This document shows, piece by piece, positions 55,326 to 64,000 of a stretch of 64,000 nt of DNA; position 1 is the first letter of the stretch; every line of letters starts with the position of its first letter. A model generated the notes under the pieces. It saw only the letters and a program-made list of their open reading frames with translations. It did no database searches and was not told the DNA's origin. The stretch is from Boswellia sacra (taxonomy: Eukaryota; Streptophyta; Magnoliopsida; Sapindales; Burseraceae). A program made the translations under genes and the position numbers. The DNA lies in NCBI GenBank assembly GCA_013180625.2, contig SNVD02007100.1:208011-272010 (forward strand), read 5' to 3'.

Positions 55326-55967
55326 ATGGAGGGAACCTCAGCTCGTCGATTCTGAAATATGTGTGTATTTTGCGGATCTCAACTTGGTAAAAGTATAGTG
55401 TCTGTAGAAGTAACTCACAATCTTGGTAGGGTTCTAGCTGAGAGAAAACTTCATTTGGTTTATGGGGGAGGTAGCCTTGGGTTAATAGGTTGTGTGTCAA
55501 TAATTGCATACATAGGAGGAAGTCAAGTTTTAGGTATTATCCTTAGAGCTTTAGCCAATATCACTGGGAGAATAGCTAGGGAGGAATTACGGGTCTCATC
55601 TATGCACAAATGCATAATTTATATGATTAACAATGTAGATGCCTTTATTGCTTTACGAGGAGATTTTGTAACGTTAGAAGAAATCTTTCAAATTGCCTCT
55701 TGGGCCCAGCTAAATATCTATTAGAAACCCATAGGTTTGTTGAATATTAATTTCTTTGATTGTTTATTTTGTTTTGTTAATCAAGCTGTGGAATAAAGTT
55801 TTATCTCACAATCTGCATGACGGATCCTTATTTCTGCCTTAACTGCTGATGAACTAATTGGTAAATTAAAAGCATTTGTTTATGAACCTAACCCTACAAC
55901 ATCTCAAATTTACTGGTCAGTGGGAATGAATAATAAGCGCAAATTGGATCTAACACTCCGTTTGTAA
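55326..55967 (+). pseudogene. LOG-like cytokinin riboside 5'-monophosphate phosphoribohydrolase, element G copy
   Basis: One continuous frame of 214 codons (stop included) from ATG 55326 to TAA 55965-55967, the length of a plant LOG, broken only by four stops (codons 10, 133, 157 and 165). N-terminus MEGTSARRF, then MCVFCGSQLGKS (residues 12-23), LHLVYGGGSLGLIG (42-55) for nucleotide binding, GGSQVLGIILRAL, VDAFIALRG. The PGGxGTxxE signature reads RGDFVTLEE (111-119): Pro and two Gly are changed, so the enzyme would be impaired even without stops. Then FQIASWAQLNIY, KPIGLLN, ISALTADELIGKL and the tail KLDLTLRL shared with C. No intron, so capture was probably from cDNA. Confidence 0.87.
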
Positions 55968-56857
55968 CTTTTCTTACTTTTGGTTTTGTTCACATCATTT
56001 TATTTTTGGTTAAGTGTCTTTTAGATTTGTTCTTTTAAATAACTGAAGCTTCAGGTGATGTCTTTTATATTCTCTCATTCTATATTTAAACATTGAGAAC
56101 AATGTTTCAATCTGGTTGGGGTGGATAGTAGACATATGTTGTGTTTTGCATTGTATTTAAAAAAAAAAATTGTTAACAAAACCAACCAACAAATCTATTA
56201 GTTTGAGAATGGTAGAGTAAAGAGTTCATTAACTCTTAAGACGCATTCCAGATTATTAGATCAAGAATAGCAGAGTAAAGAGTTTATTATCTCTGGAGAT
56301 GCATTCCAGATCTATTAGATCAAGAATGGCAGAGTGGGGAGTAAATTTTTGACCTTTTGAGACGCATTCTAACCGGTTTGATTTTTTATTTTTGAGTTGT
56401 ATTTCATGCACAGTTGTTTGTTGCATGTGTTCTCAGTAATTCTTGTGTAAATGGGTATGTTTTTCTGTCTAGGTATTGTTTCAAAATTGTTTGGTTTGAG
56501 TCACATTTTCTATTTAGGTTATCAAAGAATGACTTCCGAAATTATTTTGAGCACAATGATAAGCCTTGTAGTAAGATGGATGATTCAACATATATAGCCA
56601 AGAGAATTCCCATGTTTAAGTCTTTTTTTTTTTAATCTCACACATCTTTTGTGAATGGGTGGAGAGGTTGAGAAAACAGCTTACGAACTTTCATTGATCC
56701 TTTGAATTGGTTAAATTTTTGTTTAGAATGTCATTATTCGGATTGAGGAATGATTTGGTTGTTTAGCTAAAGGACTATTCAACATGAAATTTCAATCCCT
56801 ATAAAAAAATTGGTGAGAAATTTCGTAATGCTTCCTTAGTTTTTCATAGTTTCAATT

Positions 56858-56915
<58 letters not shown>

Positions 56916-57459
56916 ACACACACAAATAAAAATATAAAACAAAAAAGAGAGTCAATTCAGTTCAATAATGTCTTCATTCAATTTTAGAAGACAGTAGTTT
57001 TTAGGAAGCAGTCTTTCTCACCAAGCTTTATTTATTTTGTTCGCACAAAATGAATGATGTCCCGAAGCTACCATGTGGCAAGAATGGTTGAATTCTAAAT
57101 AGTTGATTTTCCTATCTGTGGTCCAATGTTAGTTTGTTTGCCTGTTCTTAAATATGACTTTTTCTTGAGTGCTTATCTGTTTTCTAACTCCATGAGAAAA
57201 ACCCTAGCCTTTTTAAAAAGTTATTTATTTGCGAGGATATGAAGTTGAGGCTTTTACATGAATTAATATTCAAGGCTATATGTGTTGTGGTCTGTGGTAT
57301 GAAGGTTTTGGCTTGGTTCACACACGCAAAATTTTGGAAGTTATAATTGAAATAACCTTTATAGCAACTTTGATCTTGAACTAACCTTTTTGTTTGAAAT
57401 GCTTAAGTAATTCTTAATATTTCATTTACACTTGAATTGCTAAAGACTAGCAATAAGCT
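55968..57459 (+). repeat. Element G 3' non-coding region
   Basis: AACTGAAGCTTCAGGTGATG and GAGAACAATGTTTCAATCTGG match C. 56205-56375 holds three tandem copies of a 58-59 bp unit (AAGAATGGCAGAGT...GACGCATTC). A (TA)n(CA)n microsatellite is at 56858-56924. No gene; the 73-codon frame at 56414-56635 has no family match that I recognise. Confidence 0.65.
56858..56924. repeat. (TA)n(CA)n microsatellite
   Basis: About five TA units followed by some thirty CA units with one TA interruption. Confidence 0.95.
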
Positions 57460-57471
57460 GGTCGGGGATTG
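57460..57471 (+). other. Element G polypurine tract
   Basis: GGTCGGGGATTG directly before TGATAAACACATG; the same position and style as in C, both preceded by GACTAGC.ATAA. Confidence 0.65.
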
Positions 57472-57788
57472 TGATAAACACATGAAAATACACTCTTAAT
57501 AATAAATAATTAATGTTATTTGGTCAATATTGTAAAACTTTTTATAATATTTTAGCATAATTATTTTGCTTATGCCTATTTGACATCTGTTTTATTTCTT
57601 TTGCATTTTTTTAAGTCTTTATCTTGAAATAAAGTATTGTCCTTAAATTGTGATTAATGGAAATCTTTGTGTAGGTTTAGTAAAATGGACATAACTCTCA
57701 ATCTGTAAATTAAAATGAAGAGATTCTTAAACCTAAAGCAACATGACCCAATCATACACAAAGTTGAGGAACAATCAAAAGCCCAAAT
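57472..57788 (+). repeat. Element G 3' LTR, first 317 bp
   Basis: Aligns with 43706-44020 of the 5' LTR, with scattered substitutions, up to AAAAGCCCAAAT, where element H begins. The rest presumably lies beyond H, outside the window. Confidence 0.88.
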
Positions 57789-60269
57789 TGTCACAACTCA
57801 TACTAGACATACAAATTATAGCATTTATACAGTCATTTAAATATGAGCTCTGTTATTTCTTTCAAAGATTGATCTTAGTATCACACAAAACAGAGTTTCT
57901 AATCACAACCACACCATTTCACTGTATATAGATACATTCAAAAATCAAAAGAGGATCTACAGTATGACTATGCCAATATAGAGCAGCGGTCTTTGGTTGC
58001 CAAGGGAACTCTGTCAGCAATGCCAAAAGTCCTCCATCCATAGCTCAATCTACTGATCACATGAGGCACACAACAACTTTAATGAGTAAAACTCAGTAAG
58101 TAAGCTAGGTGAATATACAGTAATAAACAATAACAATAGAATTCAGTCCAGTATGAAACTATCCAATTCTAACTATACAAGCATTAGCTAACTCGTTAAA
58201 GAAAGAATGCCCCAGAGTTCACTTCGGTTACATTTGTGCTCCCGCGCCGATTTTCTTTCTAGAACTCTATAGGTCGATTCAACCTCACATAAGTGAGTTC
58301 ACATTTCTCTACTCATCGCTTTTTCATGTACAATCACAATCACATAATGAGGAAGCTTCAATAGTATCAATTACAGTCACCTAGGGGAAAATGCTCTCTA
58401 ATCAAGGTAAGACTTTTCATTTCACAGTCAGTTCCCATATAATAGCTCAAGGCTAGTCTGATAATCCGGGTGATACCGGGCCCATGCTACCGAATCTCAT
58501 CTAGAGAAACACATAGTCCAAACCTCCCCTCAAGTCATGGAACAGTACAGAACAGTACAAATACATTTATATGCCTACACTTGAAATAACTCGAGGCTAG
58601 TCTGATAATCCGGGTGATACCGGGCCCATGCTACCGAATCTCATCTAGAGAAACACATGGTCCAGACCTCCCCTCAAGCTATGAGAGCTAAACTTCCTAG
58701 GTCTTGGCATGCCAATCACGTTTCATCATTCACAATCAGTCACATTAAAGAAGCTCTCTATCAGGCTTCCAAAACAGTCACAATATCTCACATTCAAGCA
58801 TCAAGTTGCTAGCATTTAATAGTGTTACAATTCACAAAATTACATACATACAGTACACAATTTATTGTGGCCTCAGAATAGTTAGCTTACTTACCTCGTA
58901 TAGCTGCTTTTCGATGATTGTGATTGACCTAAAAATAAAACAAAATCTCTTTTTAGGTCACCATACACTTGTAAAATATTTCCCACCTTTTGGCTCTATT
59001 TCCATACTTACTTTGACAAACAATTCACAACAACAATTATCTACTTCCAAAAATTCACACCAGTAGGTAGACATCTTTTACACACATACCTCATGTCTCG
59101 TTAAAATTTTTAGAGCCAATTGGAATCATTTGGCCACTAAAAATAACCAAATTCATTACCTCAACAATTCTGGCATTGTATTCATTTCACTGAGCAGTGT
59201 AGACTTAAAAATTTGTAGGAATTGCAATCCTACTCAATTGGCTGTAAAATTTTACAGGGTGGTATATAACATATATATATACCTCCATACCAAAAATCAG
59301 GGCTTTTCAAGGTGTTTAACCCATTCAAATCCATTTATTTCTAACTGCCCTGTTTTGGAAACTAAACATTCCAGTTTTAACAAGCCAACTTTAAAAATCT
59401 ATAACAATTCACACAGACCTTCAATCTCATTGAAAATTTACAGTCTCATATATGACACATAAAAGAACTTGCATACCAAAAATCAGATAATTATATGAAG
59501 ATTTGGACCTTCAACTAAAATCGTCTTCCCCTCCTCTGTTCTAAGACAGGGGACATGTGCAATACCATACCAGAAATTCAAAAATTCACTCCAAATCACC
59601 TACTTCGAATTTTTGAGTGAATCCAATTGTATACACTCCTGGACATGTCTATTTTCATCTATAAAAATTTCAGAACAAGAAAATGTCCCCCTGATTTTTG
59701 GTAATTTTCGGAACAGGTACTGTTCAGTGTAACAAAATTTCCAGGATTTGAACTAAACTCTCAATTCTATCTTATATCTTCATCTCCTTACTTAGATGCA
59801 TTCAAAACTCATTCAAATTCACATCTCCATACAATTCCAGCATACAAATAACAGTTCTCATACTCACATCACTACACAAGGAATTTCTTTAAATTAAATA
59901 AACAATAATACAAAGAATTCTAATTAGAAAATTGGTTCTTACCTTCTCCCTCTTTTTTTTTCTCCCTTTCTTCCCTTGATTCCTTGATGATTTGTGTGAA
60001 AATTTTCTGAGAGAGTAGAGGGCTGGAACGTGTATGTAAGGAGCGGAATGAAAGAATTCTAGAACTCTTCCCATTTATATATAAAATTAGGCCAAATTTT
60101 CATTTAGTCCTTCTCTCCTCCTTTATAACCATTAGACCCAATACTCTTTTAATTAAGCCCCTCATTCTTTCATTTATTACATTACAATTCAAATACATTA
60201 CATATACATTAATACAAATGTAACTATAACACATGATATAATGTACACTACAAAATTTAGGATATTACA
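57789..60269 (-). repeat. Element H 3' LTR (2481 bp)
   Basis: The minus strand starts TGTAATATCCTAAATTTTG and ends GAGTTGTGACA (TGT...ACA). Contains a direct duplication with 144-bp period (units 58444-58540 and 58588-58680, sharing AGTCTGATAATCCGGGTGAT) and a TATA box. Frames in it (for example 59130-59462) are noise. Confidence 0.9.
60074..60083 (-). promoter_or_regulatory. TATA box in H LTR
   Basis: The minus strand reads TATATATAAATGGG about 190 bp into the LTR, followed by a purine-rich leader. Confidence 0.55.
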
Positions 60270-60284
60270 ACTCTCCCCTCCTTA
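60270..60284 (-). other. Element H polypurine tract
   Basis: The minus strand reads AAGGAGGGGAGAG right before the LTR start TGTAATATCC, and 31 bp after the pol stop. Confidence 0.85.
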
Positions 60285-60314
60285 AAAGTATTTCGTCCCC
60301 GAAATTCAGTACAA

Positions 60315-61433
60315 TCATTCGAATAGAGAGGGGTATTTGGTACGCATTTCTTCCTCTACTTCCCAAGTTGCTTCTCCTATGGAGTGATTTTCCCAAAGTA
60401 CTTTCACCAATGGTATGTTCCTCTTCCGAAGTCCATGTTCTTTGCGATCTATGATTCGGATCGGTCTCTCCTCATATGTAAGATCGGCTCTCAACTCTGG
60501 AAGTTCAGAACTCAGCACATGGGATGGATCCGAAACATATTTCCTTAACATGGAGACATGAAAGACATCATGCACTCCAGACAATGAAGGTGGTAAAGCA
60601 AGTTTATATGCTGCCTCTCCAATCCTTTCCAGAATCTCATAAGGGCCAATATATCTTGGACTCAATTTCCCTTTCTTTCCAAATCGCATCACTCCTTTCA
60701 TAGGAGCAACTTTAAGGAAAACTTTATCTCCTGTTACAAATTCTAACTTCTTCCTTCGCTGATCAGCATAATTCTTCTGTCTGCTCTGTGCTGCATTCAT
60801 TCTGTCCTTCACTTTTCGGATGATATCACATGTTTGCTGTACAATTTCGGGCCCAAGTATTTTTCTTTCACCAACCTCATCCCAATGGATGGGTGATCTA
60901 CACTTCCTCCCATATAAGGCTTCATAAGGGGCCATTCCTATTGTGGATTGATAGCTGTTGTTGTATGCAAATTCAACCAAAGTCAAGTGCCTATCCCAAC
61001 TATCATTGAAGTCCAACATACAGGCTCTAAGCATATCTTCTAGAATCTGGATGGTCCTTTCCGACTGACCATCTGTCTGAGGATGAAAAGCCGTGCTGAA
61101 CTTTAGTTTAGTGCCCAAAGCCTTATGTAAACTTTTCCAAAATTGGGAGGTAAATCTTGGGTCCCGATCTGAAACAATAGATACCGGTACTCCATGTAGT
61201 CTCACAATCTCATCTACATAGAGCTGGGCATATCTGTCCATAGTGAAGGTTGTGCGCACAGGAAGAAAATGTGCTGATTTTGTTAACCGGTCCACAATCA
61301 CCCAAATTGCATCGCATCCATTCCTAGTCCTCGGTAGACTCACAACAAAATCCATAGTAATGTGTTCCCATTTCCATTCTGGTATTGATAGTGGATTTAG
61401 TAATCTCGATGGCCTTTGATGTTCAGCTTTAAC
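60315..61433 (-). pseudogene. int: Element H integrase core and chromodomain-like C-terminus
   Basis: Same frame as the upstream RT ORF, after a TAA at 61434-61436. Starts VKAEHQRPSRLLNPLSIPEW, then MDFVVSLPRTRNG (61355) and WVIVDRLTKSAHFLPV (first Asp), IVSDRDPRFTSQFW (second), STAFHPQTDGQSERTIQ (Glu): a complete DDE core. Then the GPY/F motif (RYIGPYEILERIG), YKLALPPSLSGVHDVFHVS and the terminal KVLWENHSIGEATWEVEEE, a chromodomain-like segment that in chromoviruses directs insertion to marked chromatin. Open for 346 codons from the ATG; probably active if the stop were absent. Confidence 0.92.
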
Positions 61434-63446
61434 TTATTGACAAACTAAGCATTGTTCAACAAATTGAGCTATTTCATTCTTCATACCAACCCACCAGTAG
61501 TTATTTCGGAGATCCCTATACATCTTTGTACAGCCAGGATGCACCGAATAAGGAGAACTATGTGCTTCATTCAATATTTCTCGTTTCAACTCTATCACAT
61601 TTGGCACACATAATCTTCCTTCGAAGTATAATACTCCGTCGGAAGAGATAACAAAACCTGGCCTCTTCCCCAATGGAACTTCTTCCCTTACCTTCTTCAA
61701 AAAGGCATCTTCACATTGACTCTTCTTGATCTTCTCAATAATGGTGGGTTGCACGACCAATGAAGCCAAATGTAAGCATTTATTCAGCTGAACAATCTCA
61801 ATAGCAAGTTTCTCCAGATCTTGCATTATTGGCCGTTGTGTGGTAACTAAAGCAGCCATATGTCCAGAAGACTTTCTACTCAAGGCATCCGCCACCACAT
61901 ACGCTTTTCCAGGATGATAATTAATGACACAATCATAATCCTTGACCAATTCAAGCCATCGCCTTTGCCTTATATTTAATTCCTTCTGAGTGAAGAAATA
62001 TTTAAGGCTCTTATGGTCAGTATAAATCTCACATCTTGCTCCGTATAAGTAATGCCTCCAAAACTTTAATGCAAATACCACTGCTGCCAGTTCTAGATCA
62101 TGGGTAGGGTAATTCTTCTCATAGTCCTTCAATTGTCGAGATGCATAGGCTATAACCTTGCCATTTTGCATCAAAACACAACCCAACCCTTTCTTAGAAG
62201 CATCACTGTATATCACAAATCCTTCTGAACCAGAAGGGATAGTCAGTACTGGAGCTGTCACTAATCGGTTCTTGAGTTCCTGAAAACTTTTCTCACAGTC
62301 TTCTGACCATACAAAAGCTACATTCTTCCTAGTCAACTGTGTTAAGGGCGAGGCTATCTTGGAAAAGCCTTCAACAAATCTCCTATAGTATCCGGCCAAT
62401 CCCAGAAAGCTACGCAATTCAGTTACATTAGTCGGTCTCGGCCACTTCACAATAGCTTCCACTTTATTTGGGTCTACTGAGATCCCATCACCTGAAACAA
62501 TATGACCCAAGAAAGAAATCTGGTTGAGCCAAAACTCGCATTTCTTGAATTTGGCATACAGTTTCTTCTCTCTCACTAACTGCAATACCCTTCTCAAATG
62601 CTCTTCGTGTTCTTCAAAATTCTTAGAATACACCAAAATATCATCAATGAACACAAGGACGAATTTATCCAAGAATTCCTTAAAAACACGGTTCATAAGA
62701 TCCATAAAAGCAGCTGGAGCATTCGTGAGTCCGAAAGGCATCACCAAGAATTCATAGTGCCCATACCTCATTCGAAAGGCAGTCTTGGAAATGTCTGCCT
62801 TTCTGATCTTTAACTGATGGTATTCGGATCGAAGATCAATCTTAGAAAACACACTTGCCCCATGTAACTGATCGAGTAGATCATCAATCCTTGGAAGTGG
62901 ATACTTGTTCTTTATAGTCACCCGATTCAACTCACGATAATCCATGCACAATCTCATTGTCCCATCCTTTTTCTTCACAAACAGAACTGGTGCTCCCCAA
63001 GGAGAGACACTTGGACGGATGAAACCCTTATCCAGTAACTCCTGTAACTGCTCCTTCAATTCTTTAAGTTCCGTTGGTGATATCCGATATGGAACTTTGG
63101 ATATAGGAGTGGTTCCCGGTAAAAGATCGATAGTGAACTCAATTTCTCGATCGGGAGGGAGTCCGGGTAATTCTTCTGGGAACACATCTGTAAATTCATT
63201 TACCACTGGAATGTTCTGAATACTCTTTTTGTCCTTCGGTGTCTCCATAACACAAGCCAAGAAACCCATACATCCCTTCCGGAGGAACTTTTGGGCTTTC
63301 AAAGCTGAAACAATCCGTGGCAATGAAACTATATCCACCCCGACAAAGCTGCACTCCAATCCGAGTGGAGTATGGAATACCACTTTTTTCTCAAAACACT
63401 TGACATCTGCATGATATTTAGACAGCCAATCCATACCCAGAATCAC
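61434..63446 (-). pseudogene. Element H protease end, reverse transcriptase, RNase H, integrase zinc finger
   Basis: Open for 670 codons. Begins in the protease ([18 protein letters not shown]). [58 protein letters not shown] and the catalytic [12 protein letters not shown]. RNase [62 protein letters not shown]. Integrase [19 protein letters not shown]. It ends at TAA (61434-61436) where CAA would join it to the integrase, so pol is split by one apparent C-to-T change. RT has GYH-like REYHQ, with E where G is usual. Confidence 0.93.
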
Positions 63447-64000
63447 ATCAAAATCACGGCATTCTCCCCAAATGATTTTTTTTTTTTTTTTTTGTTTTTT
63501 TTAGATTTGGCCTCTTAAACCCTTCTGGCTTTTATCTATTTTAATCGGCAGGATATCACCCTTCTTTAGCACACAACTGCCCATCCGACATGTCACCCGA
63601 AGGAGTAGAGACACACATCGTCAACCTCCCATAATTTGAAAGGCTTTTAACCTCCCACTTTATGAAGCAAAAAGGACGAGACATAAAAGAATTGAGTGGG
63701 CACCCGAATTCAAAACAATACATGGAGCATTGTGACCAGAAAGAGATAATACCAGAAACAACCGATGGAGCCTCCCGTGCTTCAGTGGTGGTAAGGGCAG
63801 AGACTCTTCCTTGAGCTCGTGGTTCTCTACCCGATGCATTCTGAACTCTACCAGGAGTAATAGGAGCTTGACTGGCTTCAGGACATGATGCAATAAAGTG
63901 TCCAATTTTTCCACACCGGAAGCACGCTCCAGTCTTGAAATGACACATTTCTTTATGTGTTCTGTGGCATGTGTCACATACAGGAAATTCTTTCCTACCC
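63447..64000 (-). pseudogene. gag: Element H gag zinc knuckle and protease N-terminal part
   Basis: Knuckle CFRCGKIGHFIASC (CX2CX4HX4C) at 63925-63880, in the frame ending at 63556. The protease starts VVSGII, then shifts frame twice. Its active-site tetrad reads NSGA (IVLNSGAHS, about 63720-63690) where DSGA is expected, then returns to SFMSRPF, MCVSTPSGDMSDGQL. A stop follows, then a 28-bp T-rich run (63475-63502). The catalytic Asp-to-Asn change together with the shifts disables the protease. The proline and charge-rich gag tail runs off the window. Confidence 0.82.
63475..63502. repeat. Poly-T run interrupting the H protease
   Basis: Nineteen T, one G, eight T on the plus strand (A-run in the coding sense), between the protease halves where no homopolymer is expected. 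It could be an A-tail remnant of a retroposed sequence or slippage. Confidence 0.8.

Larger units (their letters stand above)
43706..57788 (+). mobile_element. Element G: Athila-like retrotransposon with ORF X and LOG-like gene, second subfamily
   Basis: Order: 5' LTR, tRNA-Asp primer site, gag, (hAT insertion replacing the protease region), RT, RNase H, integrase, conserved block, ORF X, LOG-like ORF, repetitive 3' region, polypurine tract, 317 bp of 3' LTR. Element H cuts the LTR at 57788. Proteins are related to C but the LTR is clearly different (TGATAAACGCATAAAAATAC), so this is a separate subfamily. All genes are broken. Confidence 0.87.
57789..64000 (-). mobile_element. Element H: Ty3/gypsy chromovirus (Tekay/Del-like), 3' part
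   Basis: Minus-strand order: gag end, protease, RT, RNase H, integrase with C-terminal chromodomain-like region, polypurine tract, long 3' LTR. The 5' LTR and most of gag lie beyond 64000. The left target site is CAAAT (57784-57788) in the LTR of G. Long LTR, the CQQVKAEHQRP-type linker and the C-terminal chromodomain suggest Tekay/Del. Pol has only one internal stop, so it is the youngest coding element here. Confidence 0.9.

Noticed and set aside
55359..55724. LOG-like frame as a functional host gene
   Set aside because: Four in-frame stops, a damaged PGGxGTxxE motif, no introns, and flanks that match element C throughout.
59130..59462. 110-codon plus-strand frame
   Set aside because: Inside the H LTR and antisense to the element, with no domain.
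62524..63414. Plus-strand frames opposite H pol
   Set aside because: Antisense shadows of the 670-codon pol frame.

Overview
This is an AT-rich plant nuclear window, most likely from a eudicot, built almost entirely of nested, decayed transposable elements. The evidence is Ty3/gypsy Athila-type elements primed by tRNA-Asp (TGGCGCCGTTGCCGGG), Ty1/copia elements primed by initiator tRNA-Met (TGGTATCAGAGC), a Tekay/Del chromovirus, a BED-finger hAT transposase, hAT and Tourist-type MITEs and a tRNA-derived SINE. I see no intact host gene, no rRNA or free tRNA gene, and no CRISPR array.

Layout, using letters for elements. A (1-4068, minus) is the 5' part of an Athila-like element inserted in the integrase of B. 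B (4069-10534, minus) is an Athila-like element inserted in the RNase H region of a copia element, I. Copia I (minus) survives as 10535-10839 and 32682-37986. C (10840-32681, plus), of B's family, is inserted in I about 305 bp from B. The 3' LTR of C was split by copia D (21092-29717, TSD AAGAG) and by an inverted solo LTR of D's family, E (30277-32080, TSD ACTAA). The stretch 37987-43705 holds no gene: a Tourist-like MITE, two hAT MITEs with perfect 8-bp TSDs, a SINE with a 16-bp TSD and a possible larger MITE. G (43706-57788, plus) is another Athila-like subfamily. It carries a hAT transposase pseudogene (about 47530-51575), which is itself split by solo LTR F (48812-50339, B/C family). The 3' LTR of G is cut by H (57789-64000 and beyond, minus), a Tekay-type chromovirus and the best preserved pol in the window.

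The most notable finding: both C and G, whose LTRs have diverged strongly, carry two extra reading frames between integrase and 3' LTR, where Athila elements usually have an env-like gene. The first (ORF X) is an unrecognised Cys-containing protein of roughly 200 codons. The second is an intronless homologue of LONELY GUY (LOG), the plant enzyme that activates cytokinin by removing ribose phosphate from cytokinin nucleotides. In G the LOG frame is open end to end (55326-55967, 214 codons including stop) apart from four in-frame stops. In C it has stops and indels but ends in the same C-terminal tail. A conserved non-coding block with a possible 3' splice site precedes ORF X in both. The parsimonious reading is an old cDNA capture of a host LOG gene by an Athila lineage, kept through subfamily divergence. 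The copies seen here are dead.

Limits: junctions were placed by reading LTR ends and target duplications by eye. Lineage names below Ty1/copia and Ty3/gypsy are inferred from recalled family motifs, not from a search.
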